Below, piece by piece: positions 1 through 10,652 of a DNA stretch of 64,000 nt. Made by a program: the position numbers and the translations under genes. Where the stretch lies: NCBI GenBank assembly GCA_023101885.1, contig JALPQD010000076.1, forward strand, positions 1,142,897-1,206,896. The letters run 5' to 3'. The notes under the pieces were generated by a model. It worked only from the letters and a program-made list of their open reading frames with translations. It was not told where the DNA came from and did not search any database. Position 1 is the first letter of the stretch, and every line of letters starts with the position of its first letter. The stretch comes from Typhlomys cinereus. Taxonomy: Eukaryota; Chordata; Mammalia; Rodentia; Platacanthomyidae.

Positions 1-449
1 TTAAGCAAATCACCCTAGAAGCAGTGTGTGGCTCATAGTGTTTAGCAAGTGGTGCTATTCTATTGCTGTCACTATCCTCTTGGCCCTGTTTACTGTATAA
101 ACAGAAGGTGTGTGAGTCGCTCTTGGGATGAGAGACTTTTCTGGATGAAGTCAATTGGACACTGGGAAAGGCTTGGATAGAAGACAAAGGCTGGTGCAGC
201 TGGGAGATCAGTGATAGTAGCAGTTTTGTGTGTTATTGTGTAGGTCAGCAAAGCATGAATGCTCATTACCCAAACTTTAAAACAATTGCCCCTTGTCCAT
301 GGTATTTTTTAAAAAGTGCTTTCTTTTAAAACATAAATAATATTTAGTACCTCGTGTATGCAGAAAATGGCAATCATTATATATTAAATATAGAGCAGTC
401 CCTAAGACTTTGAGCACCAACTGTATCTTCCTTCTTATCTTTCATTTAG
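1..449. other. Upstream intron end (no gene or repeat recognised)
   Basis: AT-rich sequence with no coding similarity that I recognise. It ends in the pyrimidine tract and AG that precede the first coding exon, so it is most likely the 3' end of the intron following a leader exon outside the window. Confidence 0.55.
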
Positions 450-485
450 AATTCTTCAGGAATAAATACACATTTTATAAACAAG
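450..485 (+). other. Tnfrsf19: 5' UTR part of the first coding exon of Tnfrsf19
   Basis: A pyrimidine-rich run ends in an AG at 448-449, followed by 36 bases of leader before the ATG at 486. A second AG at 458-459 could serve as an alternative acceptor and would shorten the leader by 10 bases without affecting the protein. The ATG context (ACAAGATGG) has G at +4 but an A-rich rather than strong Kozak upstream. The acceptor implies a non-coding exon upstream of the window. Confidence 0.7.
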
Positions 486-554
486 ATGGCCTTCAAGGCT
501 CTACTAGAACAGGGGAGAACCTTCTTCACCTTCGGACTTTTACTAGGCTGTTTG
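486..554 (+). CDS. Tnfrsf19: TNFRSF19 coding exon 1: start codon and signal peptide
   Basis: This exon encodes residues 1-23: a short polar N-terminus (MAFKALLEQGR) followed by a hydrophobic run (TFFTFGLLLGCL), a typical signal-peptide core. The N-terminal pattern, including LLEQ and TFF, resembles human TNFRSF19. The exon ends at a strong donor (GTAAGT, 555-560) in phase 0. The open frame continues past the donor to 749, but that extension runs into a B1 repeat and is not part of the normal protein. The ATG at 486 is chosen because it is the first in frame after the acceptor and the protein start matches the family. Signal cleavage probably falls just inside the next exon, near residues 25-29 (inference). 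Confidence 0.93.
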
Positions 555-610
555 GTAAGTAAGCTCTTCCTTTCTTTCAGAAGAATTCATGTAAATGGTT
601 CCACAGTGGA

Positions 611-770
611 TGGGGTACACATGCCTGCACTCCTAGCACTCACCCCAGAGGATGAGGCCGGAAGATGGAAAGTTCAAGATCACCCTGGACTACATAGCAA
701 GACCCTTTCTCAAACACCAAAAGATGTGAGGCAGAGGCTTAATCCCTGAGCCAACTCTCAAAAAGATAAA
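611..770 (+). repeat. B1 SINE (degenerate)
   Basis: The order CACATGCCTGCACTCCTAG, then AGTTCAAGATCACCCTGGAC, TACATAGCAAGACCC and TCTCAAA matches the 7SL-derived B1 layout, followed by an A-rich tail. The B1 right half is clear; the left end is eroded. Confidence 0.75.
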
Positions 771-1300
771 ATAAATAGTACTATTTTCTATGTATTATCT
801 CATTTTTTAAAAATTTCTTTCAAATTACATTTGGTCATCTTTGCATTTAGAATGTGTTGCTAAATGGCGATGCTGTAAAGTTTGTGACAGGTGTTGAAAT
901 AGTTTTATTTAAATTTTCAGCTTTCCATTAGGAAAACAAAATTATGACTAGTGATGTTATTTTTTCAATGCAATCCTGCTTAGGATGAAAATTTGCTCTG
1001 AATTATCTTCACCAATTCTGAGATGCCCCTGATACCGATATTTTTAATATCTGTTAGTAAGCAGACAAATGCATTCTTTTAAAGGTTAAAAGTAATAAAG
1101 CAAACTTGTTTTTACATAAAATAAGAGAAAAAAACTTAGTTAAGTAACTAAGTTAATTTATTTCGGAACCTGAATTACAGCCTTTGTTTCTACCAAGGTA
1201 AAATTTTCCCATCCAAGTCCTATGCTTTGAGCCAGGTGTGCAGCCATCAGCAAGCTGTGAGTTCCTATTCGTGTAGCTTCTCATGTCAAGAGTGTGGGCA

Positions 1301-1710
1301 TCAAGTTAGGGCCGAAGCAATTATAACAGGACTCTGCATGATCTGTGCAATGTCGAACATATCATTGACCCCTCAAAGTCTAGCATGGACTAAAGGCACT
1401 AGGATCCTTAGAAGCTAAGGATTAACGGCCACAATAGTGTTCCTATACTTAAGGGGAACACAAGAAAGAGTTCTAGGAAATTCCACTGAGTCCTTACACC
1501 TCATCAGAGAGGAGGACCCAGAAGAAAGTTTGATATACACATTAAAGGATGCTTCAGAGATGGGGGAGGGGGCACTGGGAGAAAGGGAGGGAGGGGGAAA
1601 GGAAAGGGAAAAAGGGGGAGGGAGCAGGGAGGTCCAGAGGGAGGGGACAGGGGTACCTATTACGTTTGTATGAGCAGAAAAATAAATAAAAAAAAGATAC
1701 AATAAAAAAA
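1301..1710 (+). mobile_element. L1 3' end, 5'-truncated, sense
   Basis: This matches the 3' UTR of the larger L1 at 55830-56170: the AAAGTCTAGCAT block, the CTTAAGGGGAACA block, the GAGGAGGACCCAGA block, a G-rich purine tract (about 1560-1650), then TTTGTATGAGCAG and an A-rich tail. Short matching flanks (AGTGTGGGC at 1291-1299 and 1711-1719) probably mark the target-site duplication. It shares GGACTAAAGGCA and CCTTAGAAGCTAAGGA with the copy at 42161, so these two belong to one subfamily, distinct from the 36001/53119 copies. Confidence 0.85.
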
Positions 1711-1884
1711 AGTGTGGGCGTTTCTCCTCTTCATCATCGCCATCCTCGGAAGCTGGCTGGTTTCAGGATCCTCTGAAAGGATTTTTCAAAGATACTCTCT
1801 AAGTCAATGTTGGGTAGCCAGACTAGATTTAAAGCTTGTGTCTGACCCAGTAGGATCAGGACTGGGAAGGGCGAGACAGGAGAA

Positions 1885-1957
1885 GCCAGAGTTCAAGGCC
1901 AGACTGGGCTACAGTTTGAGATCTAGTCTCAAACAAAAACAAGTGAACAAACAAACA
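1885..1957 (+). repeat. B1 SINE 3' fragment
   Basis: GAGTTCAAGGCCAGACTGGG, CTACAGTTTGAG and TCTAGTCTCAAACAAAAACA follow the B1 3' half and tail. The antisense L1 at 1974-2162 inserted just beyond its A-rich tail. Confidence 0.75.
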
Positions 1958-1973
1958 CCTAAAGGATATTTTC

Positions 1974-1987
1974 TTTTTATATATATA

Positions 1988-2021
<34 letters not shown>

Positions 2022-2162
2022 TCCGCTCATACAAACTTAACAGGTACACCGGTCCCCTCCCTCCATCTACCTCCCCTCCTGTTCCCCCCTCCCCTCCCCC
2101 TCCATCCCCATCCCCCAGTGCCTCCCCCCCACTGTGGCTCCCCCCCAATCCCCGGAGCATCC
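1974..2162 (-). mobile_element. L1 3' end, very short, antisense
   Basis: Read on the minus strand this is a G-rich purine tract, then GGTGTACCTGTTAAGTTTGTATGAG and an A/TAA-rich tail, i.e. the last ~190 bp of the same L1 family. It is bounded by a perfect 16-bp target-site duplication, CCTAAAGGATATTTTC, at 1958-1973 and 2163-2178. The tail is now a (TTA)n microsatellite at about 1987-2020. Confidence 0.9.
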
Positions 2163-2665
2163 CCTAAAGGATATTTTCAAGGTCCTGTAACTGTGAGAAT
2201 CTATCCCACCTGTTTCTTCAGGTGGGATATATTCCAAGATCCAAACTTTGTTTGTTTTTTTTTAATTCATAATTTTTAAGGAAGTGACAGAAACTGGGGT
2301 CCTTGCTGGACTGTTCTTTACTACATTATCTCTGAAAAGCCGGCAGACTCAATGACGGTTTTACCCCAAATCCTCTGCAGAGTGCCAGAGGAAGATGGTA
2401 TTTAAAACTCCAAGGCAAAGGCAGACCCTGTTGTGGAATGCCAGCCTTCTTTGGGGTTTCAAGAAGAACATGACTTAGAGATTCATTTGTTGTACCGATT
2501 CATTCAGAAAGGGGCTGTTCTTCTTCAAGTGAAAGTTAGGTTGGCCTCAATCCAAAGCTGTTTAACTTAGTGATTACATGGCGAACTCTCAAGATGTTAG
2601 CCCTTTCTTTCAAACAATATAAAGAACATACCTTAAGAGAAATATTTTGTGATTTCTTTTTGCAG

Positions 2666-2776
2666 TCATGTAAAGTGCTTTGTGAAACCGGAGACTGTAG
2701 ACAGCAAGAATTCAAGGATCGGTCTGGAAACTGTGTTCTCTGCAAACAGTGTGGGCCTGGCATGGAGCTGTCTAAG
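2666..2776 (+). CDS. Tnfrsf19: TNFRSF19 coding exon 2: end of signal peptide and first cysteine-rich domain
   Basis: This exon encodes residues 24-60 and is exactly 37 codons, phase 0 at both ends. It carries cysteines at 25, 29, 34, 46, 49 and 52 and the block CRQQEFKDRSGNC, which is characteristic of TROY. Cys34, 46, 49 and 52 are the first four of the six expected for CRD1; the remaining two (62 and 72) are in the next exon. The acceptor is strong (TTTTTGCAG). The donor is unusual: GTACAT lacks the consensus A at +4 and G at +5. Because the exon is symmetrical, skipping it would keep frame but remove most of CRD1. Wording such as ETGDC and CVLCKQC is closer to rodent than human orthologues. 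Confidence 0.97.
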
Positions 2777-5700
2777 GTACATATCGGATGCATGGCTGTA
2801 CGTCTGTTTGTAGAATGAAGTCTTTTTAACTGAATTCCTTTGGTTAATAATTAGCAAGGCTTTGGATTACATGACAGAATTCTTGGGTCATTATGTCACT
2901 TTAGTCAGATATTATACAATTCCCCTTTCAATACTTCCGACTTGTGTACCTTTCTTAGATAAATGGGTTCTAATAACCAGAATTCAACACATGTCATTGA
3001 TTTGCATAGTTTATTATTTTATAGTATCTCGCTAATACAATGTTTAAGGCTTATGAACCTGTCCTATGGAAAACTTGAAAAAATAAAACATAAATAACAA
3101 AAACCATCAATGCTGCCGGCTACACTTCAGTAGTGTTCTAATGAAAGCCAGGATGTTAAGCATTTTTTTGATAAAACAAATACTACGTAGTAATCTTACC
3201 ATACTGAGGGCTAGCACCCCCAAAACCCTTGAGCATGTTCACTTTAATTCCTGTCTGTTAGAAACCAAGGATCGAGGCAGAGCACATTCCATAGCCGTAT
3301 ATCCGTTTGTTTTATTTTCTGAGCTTTTGAAGATGTTCCTAGTTGTGGGGAACTGGCACAATGTTTTGTTCTAAATAAAGCATCAAAGCCTTCCCGTGAG
3401 AAGAGAAACAATGGAGTCTTGTTTTTATTTGACGTGATTGCTTACAAGAGAAGCCCTTTCACCTTGCAAACCACCATTATTTAACACCAGTCTTATCATT
3501 CACAGACTTTTTCGATCAGTGATCTACACACAGCAGGGAACAACTGTTTTTCTCTGTGATGGTTGTGTTAAATGCAGTGGTGGCTTTCAGAGGCCTGACT
3601 TTACATCTAGATCAAAACCTGTCAAGTCACTGTCAAGCTCTGGATGGCAGCTAGTTAATTACAGCATCTCAGCCTTACTCTCCAGGCTCTGTTGACTACA
3701 CTCATGTTTCAGACATGTTTTTCCCCTGTGTTACATAGGAAAGATTCACAGGTAGCAGATTCTGTTGTCCAGAACCATGAGTAAGTGCCAGGGTATTTGA
3801 GAGAAAAGGGATGGGATTTAGACCCCTCCAAAGTCATCCTTTGTCTGACTCGCTGTGGAAATGTGAATGGAACTTAACAGATTCTGAGATGAATAAACCA
3901 AGTTTGGTCTCTTACCTTTAACTGTAGAGATATGACCCTAAAACAGCCAGAAAGGGAAGATCCAAGGTCCAAGCAGCTGTAATTTTTAAAGCTTTTCAGT
4001 TTCTAGTTCCATATGCCAGGAGTTTCTGAACAACTGAACAAAGTAGAGGAGAGAAGCCATAGGAAACAAACACTGCTGTGTCCATCCCTGGGCATCCTGT
4101 GTCCCCATCCACCTCCTTAAGCAGAGATAGAATCACATTACAGTGCAGCAGAAACACTTCTGTGCACCAGTCCTGAACTGGAACTGTAAGTTGTTGAAGC
4201 TGGATATGAAAAAGCCAGAGTCGGAGCTCTGCTTTTACTGTGGCTCTCAAGAGCCACATCACGAAACACTTGTCATTCTTCCCTCAGAGAATGGGAAGAA
4301 AGGCCATTTTGAAATATAGAGCACTGACTCTTGGACGTATTCAACCTCCAGAGAACTAGCAAGCCAGGGGGTAGTTCACATCTATTAGCATAGCCTGACT
4401 GTCCTGAGGTCAGCCGGTGGTGATGGAGGGAAGCTTACCAGAGGACAGACTTGATGGGAGGGCCATAGTAGCCTGCTTCTCCGCCTCACAGCTTGCCTGT
4501 ACACCACTGAACGCCCAACTAGAGCAGTTCCTTTCACCTAGTATATCATGTTGGCAAAAAAGAGTGCACACCAACAAAAAAACTATAAGACATCCTGATA
4601 TGAAAGTAAAAGCCCAGTTTGAAGAGACAGAGCAAGAACCAGAAGCAACCATGGCACAAGTGTTGGCATTATAATATCCTTTAAAACAGTTATGACTGAA
4701 ATACCAAGGCCTGTACAGTCAAGATTATGTAGAATAGAAGGGCATTGTAAGCAAAGAGATGGAAATTCTTAGAAACATCCAAAAAGAAATGTTGGAGATA
4801 AGATACACTAACAGGGCAATGAAAAATGTTCTGATGGACACAACTGGGAAAGGACCCTGTGAGCTTGGAGATGTATCCATGGAAACCTCCAGAGACAAAA
4901 CCCTCAGAGGACCAAGATCAAAAGGAAAGTAACACCAAAACCAACAAAAACTTCAACAGTTTTTTGGAAGCTTGTGGGAGAGTGACAGAAGATATGAATG
5001 AGCAGGAGAATACCAGAAGTAAATGAACAGTAGAACTATTTTAAGCAATAATAGCTTCAACTCTCTCCATGTGGAATCTCAGACACCAAACCCTGAAGAT
5101 CCAGGAAGCTGACGGAATATCAGGTAAAGTAAATGCCACCTAGGGCATTCCACTCCCTGCCCCCTTTTTAATATAGGAAAACAAAGATTAAAGTAGAAAA
5201 AGCCCCAAGACTACCAAAGGGGGGGAATCCTTATCTCCAAAGGAACAGAGATAAGAATGACATTTGACTTCTCAGAGAGCAGAAAAATAAAAAGAGATTA
5301 AAGTAGGCTATTGATGTGTTGAAAGGAAAATCTCCACTGACCCAGAATCCTGTGCCTTGTGAAATTATCCTTCCAAAGTCAAAGAGAATTGAGGCTCTGG
5401 TCTGCAAGTCCCACTTGTGAGGCTCAGGTAGCAGGAGCATGACTTTAAGGCCAGCCGGAATTCCAGAGGGAGTCCCAGTCTCAAAACTAGGGAAGGAGAA
5501 AGTGGATGAGCAGGAGAGAAGGAAAGACTGAAAGAAGTGTAAGTAGGACAAAATGAACCAGTCGTCATGGGAGCCTTCAATACTCATCTGTCAGAAATGG
5601 ACAGATCCAACAGTCAGATTATCAGCAAGGACATAGCTGAAGTCAACACTACCATCAATCAACTGGATGGAATTGACATTTGGAGGCACCTTCATCCAGT

Positions 5701-5909
5701 GCCAGCAGGGTGTGCATTTTTCTCAAGCTCGCATGGAAAATTCATCAAGCTAGACCACATGCTGGGCCATTAAATACTTTGTAACAAATGTAAAAGAATA
5801 TGTGAAACTTAATAAGTGTAATCTACCACATCAACAGACTCAGGAAGAATAATCATAGTGTCTATTATCAGAACACAGTGGGATAAACATCGGTTAAAAA
5901 AGTAAAGCC

Positions 5910-6194
5910 TGGGGTTGGAGAGGTGGCTCAGGGGTTAAGCCTCTGCCTTGCAGGCTGAAGGTCCTGAGTTCTGATCCTAGACCCCACGTATAGACGCCGG
6001 GCCAAAGCGGAGGCGGCCTGCGTTTCTGGTCCTGGTAGGGCGGAGCCTGTGAATCCTGGGACAGAGTAAACAAGGAGGAGGTGGAGGCGTCCATGGTGGT
6101 TCCCGAATTCGCCCATGGTTCTACACACACACATACATACACACACACACACACACACACGCACGCACGCACGCACACTTGAATAAAAAAAAAA
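5910..6194 (+). mobile_element. Young B2-like SINE with CA tail
   Basis: A tRNA-derived head (box A-like GTGGCTCAGGGGTTAAG, box B-like GAGTTCTGATCC) is followed by a GC-rich body, a CA/GCAC repeat and TTGAATAAA plus an A tail. A perfect 14-bp duplication (AAAAAAGTAAAGCC) flanks it at 5896-5909 and 6195-6208. It sits inside the ancient L1. Confidence 0.9.
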
Positions 6195-6269
6195 AAAAAA
6201 GTAAAGCCCCAAATACTAACAGTTTAAAGAACACACTGCTAAACAATACTGTCAAAGAAGAAATCTCAA

Positions 6270-6505
6270 AGGAGGGCTCAGGCAATGGCTCAGCTGGTAA
6301 AGCACTTGCTGTGCATGACTGATGACTTGAGTTTGGATCCCCAGACCCCAGGTAAAAAACAGAGGCAATGGTGAAAAATTCTATAATCCCACTGTAACGA
6401 TAGGAAATGGGAGGCATCACCAGAAACCCCCAGGCCAGCCAGCTTGCTTATCCAGTAGGTTGAAGAGACCCCGTCTCAAATAAGGTGGAAAGGCAAGGAA
6501 CAACA
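6270..6505 (+). repeat. B4-like SINE (tRNA/ID head fused to B1-like half), old
   Basis: GCAATGGCTCAGCTGGTAAAG and TTGAGTTTGGATCCCCAGAC form the tRNA-like head. CTATAATCCCACTG, CAGGCCAGCC and GAGACCCCGTCTCAAA form the B1-like part. This order matches rodent B4. Confidence 0.7.
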
Positions 6506-7734
6506 ACCAAAGATTGCCCTTTTAACTTTGTGTGTACATGTTTGCCCAGATTGACAAACAAGAAATCACAGGTGAAATTCAAGTTATTTGTAAGAAAACA
6601 AGAGCATACCTTATAGAAGTTTGTGGGATGCAGTGTTATACCACTGAGTGCATTAAGGAAAGGTTTTAAAACAACAACCTAACTTTACAATAGGAAACCA
6701 AATAAAGAAAAACAAATTAGATCCAAAGGAAGAAGGAGAAAATGAATGAGAACAATTAGAAAAAAACTGAAAACGAAAACACGAAATTGGAAAGGCAAAA
6801 TTAACAAAAGTGAAAGTTCATTCTTTGGAATGATAAATAAAAATGATTGTTTTCTAAACAGGCTAAGAAAATTGAAAGTAGAACACATTGAAAACATCAT
6901 GAATAAAAGAGAAGAAACCAGTACAGTTTCCATGGATCTTAAAACTTGCTCACAAATTCACAATCAGAGATAAAATGGACCAATTCCATGGAAGATACAA
7001 TCTGTGAAAACACAAGAAGAAATATACAATCTATACAGGCCTATTATCTACCCAGGAAATCCAGTCAATAACTAGCACTAATGAAAAAGACTGAAGATAA
7101 GCAAATAAAAGACAATATGTGCTCACAGGCAGAAAGAGTCAGTATCACCAAGGTGTTGGATATTTTCAGCTCGATCTGTAGATGTAATTCAGTCCAGTTA
7201 AAATGTCAGCAAGTTGTTTCATAAGCACACTGTTTATAATGGTATATAGAGAAATTAACAAAACAAAGCCCAGAATGGCCAATGGTCTTGAAGTAGAAAA
7301 GAAACTGTATCACCAGTACCACCAACACCACCCAATGCCAAAATTACTGTAAAGTTACAATTATCAGGACACCATCAAAGAAAAGACGAAAAAGTCACAT
7401 GAACAGGACAGAAATACAAGGAGAATGGAGAGAAGTTTCTCCATCAAACGTTTCCCATACCACTAGACATCCACATACAAAACAAAACAGAAATATAGAA
7501 AAAAACCTTCCATCTTTCCCCAAAACTAACTCGTACAGTAGATTCAAAAGTATAAAGCAAAATTAGAAAAGTCCCAAAAGATAACAGGAGAAAAATCTAG
7601 AAAACTTGGCGATGGCTTTTTTGAAATGGCATTAAAGGTGCAGTCTGTGTGGAATGTAATGATAATCTCAACTACACTGAAATTTAAAAAATGAAGTGGT
7701 ACTTAGAAAATGCACTGTCAAGAAAATGCAAGGG

Positions 7735-7985
7735 GTGGGGACTGGAAAGAGGGCTCAGTGGTTAAACCTCTGTTTGGAAAGCAGGAAAACCAGCATTCAT
7801 TTAGATCCCAGATTCCCTTGCCAAGCAAAAAGAAGGTAAAGCAATCCAGGATGATTCCTGAAGTCACCTTTGAGACTCCACAGGAGCACACAATACCTTC
7901 TTATCACACATATACACAATATACACACACACAAGCATACAGATGCATGCATGTACACACAAAATATAAAAGAGAATGCAAAGAC
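7735..7985 (+). repeat. Older B2-like SINE with CA tail
   Basis: GACTGGAAAGAGGGCTCAGTGG starts the head. The body keeps AGCAATCCAGGATGATTCC and AAGTCACCTTTG, blocks seen in the other older copies at 41273, 58262 and 63700. It ends in a degenerate CA repeat at about 7910-7945. Confidence 0.75.
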
Positions 7986-8044
7986 AAATTATAAACTTGG
8001 GATAAAATTGCCAAAAAGCATCTGCCAGAAATGCTTTTCTTAAT

Positions 8045-8140
8045 TATTGTTTCGTGTGTGTCTTGGATTGGAATCCGAACTCAGGACCTTCTGCCTGTGA
8101 AGCAGAGACTTAACTCCTGAACCACTCTTCAGCTCCAGAA
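8045..8140 (-). repeat. B2-like SINE head fragment, antisense
   Basis: GGAATCCGAACTCAGGACCT and CAGAGACTTAACTCCTGAACC are the reverse complement of the B2-like head. The body is missing. Confidence 0.7.
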
Positions 8141-8189
8141 ATTTTTTTTTTTTTTAAAGATACCTGACATAAGAATATTATTCAAAACA

Positions 8190-8525
8190 GGGCTGGAGAG
8201 GTGGCTCAGGAGTTAAGCCTCCGCCTTCCAGGCGGAAGGTCCTGAGTTCCGATCCCAGATCCCACGTATAGACGCCGGGCGGAAGCGGGGGCGGCCTGCG
8301 CTTCTGGTCCTGGTAGGGCGGAGCCTATGAATCCCGGGGCAGAAGGAGGTGGAGGCGTCCATGGTGGTTCGCGAATTCGTCCGTGGTTCTACACATACAC
8401 AGACACACAGACACACACACACAGACACACACACACAGACACACACATGCGCGGGCACATACACACGCACATGCGCACAGTTGAATAAATAATAATAATA
8501 ATAATAAAATAAAGAGAATTAAAAA
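8190..8525 (+). mobile_element. Young B2-like SINE, full length
   Basis: A complete copy with GGCTGGAGAGGTGGCTCAGG head, box B-like GAGTTCCGATCC, GC-rich body, CA/CAGA repeats (about 8390-8480), TTGAATAAATAATAATAA and A tail. It is flanked by a perfect 19-bp duplication (AAGAATATTATTCAAAACA) at 8171-8189 and 8526-8544. One of the best copies from which to judge the family. Confidence 0.92.
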
Positions 8526-9339
8526 AAGAATATTATTCAAAACAAATAAAGAACTCTCAAAATTCAACAGTAAGAGGACAAAAAGAAACAATTTTAAAAA
8601 ATAGGTCAAAGATCTTAGCCAATGCTTCACCAAAAACATAGGATTGTGAAACAAACTTGAAGAGCTGTTGTGCATCGTGTCCTCAGGCGATTGTTAATTC
8701 CAGCAACAGCAAAGTACCATCACACTCCTGGGATGGCCAAAACCCAGGACACCGGCCACATCAAGAATGCTGGTGAGGAACTGTGGAGTGACAGACAGCT
8801 GTTTTCATCCATTGCTGGTGAGAATCTACAAAGGCCCAGACACTTTGGAAGACAGTGTGGCAGTTTTTTTTCAATACTGGGCATATTCTTGCTATTCAGT
8901 TCAGCAGCAGAGCTCCTTAGTAGTGATCCAAAAGAGTTGGAAAGCTGATAATCTATACATGGATGCTGATTTAAGCAGTTTGTCTCAAATTACCAAGACT
9001 TGCAGACAACATGGATGTCCTTCAGTGACGAGTAATAAACCAGACTCTCTATTCAATGAAATGTTATTTTGTGCTAAAAATGAGTTGTACTACCAAGCTA
9101 TGAAAAGACATGAATTAACCCTAAGTGCATACTAATGTCTGCGCACAATCCAAAAAGACTACAGGGTTTGCCATGTGTCAGGGAAAGAGAGGCATGAGTA
9201 GGCAGCATAGGTGATTTTTCAGTGTAAAGTCTGATGCCCTGGTACACACATGTCAGTATGCATGTGTTCAAACCCATCACATGGATAAACACTGAACTCC
9301 ATAGTAAATATGACTTTCTGCTGTGAGACAATATTTGTA

Positions 9340-9585
9340 TGCAAGAGAGGAGAGGGACATTTATTTGTCTTATAGTTCCAGTGGGGAGATAGAGCCCATG
9401 ATGGTGAGACTCTTATAGCAGAAGACACATGAGCCTGTGATCCAAACCATGCAAGATGCAAAGGTTTCTTTCTGGCATTGATAGGTTGATAATGGATGAG
9501 ACTGTGCAGGCTGAGAGGGGTGGACATACATGGATAGGTATCTCTGTACCTTCCTCTCCCTTTTGTTGTGAAGCTAAACCTGCCC
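9340..9585 (+). repeat. Possible URR1-like remnant
   Basis: GGGACATTTATTTGTCTTATAGTTCCAGTGGG followed by GCCCATGATGGTGAG resembles the start of the URR1-like copies at 21900, 49775 and 62190. The rest is too eroded to align by eye. Confidence 0.35.
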
Positions 9586-9591
9586 ATGAAG

Positions 9592-9705
9592 TCTTAACTG
9601 GTCGTGGTGGTGTACACCTGGAGTGCAGGCCATTCAGGAGACTGAGTTAGAGACCATTCTAGATGACAGAGTGTGATCTCATCTCAAAAACAGCAACAAA
9701 AATAA
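9592..9705 (+). repeat. B1 SINE
   Basis: GGTCGTGGTGGTGTACACCTGG, CCATTCAGGAGACTGAG and GATCTCATCTCAAAAACAGC follow the B1 order and end in an A-rich tail. Confidence 0.75.
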
Positions 9706-10204
9706 GTGAACAGATAATCAACAGAGTTGTAATCCAGTAGAGTAGGTCCATCCATCCCCTGATAACAGTTTCTACATTTCATTTCCCCTGGGATCAAGAA
9801 GAAATTTATTTCCATGGGGGATGCTTTCCTGCAAGTTCCCTTTGTCTCTGCTATCCAATTCCACAACACTTTAATCTACCTAAGGAGCAGCCCCACATTG
9901 CCCCTCCTCTCTCCAAGGCATGCATTTACCAAAGGAATGAATGAATGAATCTGCCCACTTTGGGTATTTTGGGGGGTAGAAAAAAGGGTAACACTTAACA
10001 TTTCACAGCAAGAAAATGAATGAATATTGCAAGTAGCGTACTTCATGAGTCTTTAATCTTGGTTTTAGCTTATGGTGAATAAAATTCATAATAGCAAAGA
10101 AACTTTAGGGTAAATGAAAATGTGCTTTGCCCGGATATCAGAGCCGTCCAATAGCCTTTATCCTAACATTTTTATTTTATGCCTTTTACTATGTGTATCA
10201 TAAC

Positions 10205-10525
10205 GTAATAGTTGTTTGTGTGTATGTGTGTATATGTGTGTGTGTGTGTGTACGTGTGTATGTGTGTGTGTGTGTATGTGTGTGTGTGTGTATGTGTGTA
10301 TATGTGTATGTGTGTGTGTGTATGTGTGTATATGTGTATGTGTGTGTGTGTGTGTATGTGTGTGTGTACGTGTGTATGTGTGTGTGTGTGTATGTGTGTG
10401 TGTGTGTACGTGTGTGTGTGTACGTGTGTGTGTGTGCGTGTGTGTGTACGTGTGTGTGTACGTGTGTGTGTACGTGTGTATGTGTGTGTGTACGTGTGTA
10501 TATGTGTGTGTGTACGTGTGTGTGT

Positions 10526-10568
<43 letters not shown>

Positions 10569-10577
10569 TGTGTGTAC
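10205..10577 (+). repeat. Long TG-rich simple repeat with TATG and TACG interruptions
   Basis: About 370 bp of almost pure alternating purine-pyrimidine TG units, interrupted at intervals by TATG and TACGTG. The 3' end is a pure (TG) run at about 10529-10565. The long cysteine/valine and histidine/threonine open frames here are artefacts of the repeat. Confidence 0.97.
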
Positions 10578-10652
10578 ACTACTATAGATTGAACCCAGGT
10601 CCTTGCACATGCAAGGCTCTCTGTCACTGAGCCATGTCCTCAGACCTCCATT
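10578..10652 (-). repeat. ID-like SINE, antisense
   Basis: AGATTGAACCCAGGTCCTTG, CACATGCAAGGCTCT and CACTGAGCCATGTCC are the reverse complement of an ID element, with box B in the first block and box A in the last. It abuts the TG repeat, which may have grown from its tail. Confidence 0.7.

Larger units (their letters stand above)
555..2665 (+). other. Tnfrsf19: Tnfrsf19 intron 1
   Basis: About 2.1 kb with GTAAGT donor and TTTGCAG acceptor. It holds a B1 copy (about 611-770), an L1 3' end in sense orientation (1301-1710), a B1 fragment (about 1885-1950) and an L1 3' end in antisense orientation (1974-2162). I recognise nothing in 780-1290 or 2180-2660. Confidence 0.85.
4590..9140 (+). mobile_element. 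Ancient L1, sense, heavily mutated and broken by SINEs
   Basis: The segments between SINEs read as degenerate L1 in order. About 4590-5500 is an ORF1/inter-ORF-like part. At 5567-5895 there is an endonuclease-domain stretch of ORF2 with GAFNTHLSEMDRS, TTINQLDGIDI and KLDHMLGH. At 6510-7730 comes the region between endonuclease and reverse transcriptase (KINKSESSFFGMINKND-like). At 8545-9130 is the ORF2 3' end. No open frame survives beyond about 70 codons. SINEs inserted at 5910, 6270, 7735, 8045 and 8190. Boundaries are approximate. Confidence 0.75.

Noticed and set aside
486..749. First exon read as a single 87-codon gene
   Set aside because: A strong GTAAGT donor follows codon 23, and the remaining frame runs into a B1 SINE. 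The next TNFRSF19 exon joins in phase at 2666.
5894..6420. Overlapping frames ending in or containing CVCVCV runs on the minus strand
   Set aside because: They lie across a B2-like SINE and its CA tail. Similar frames recur at every copy of the SINE (8213, 12703, 44068, 47686).
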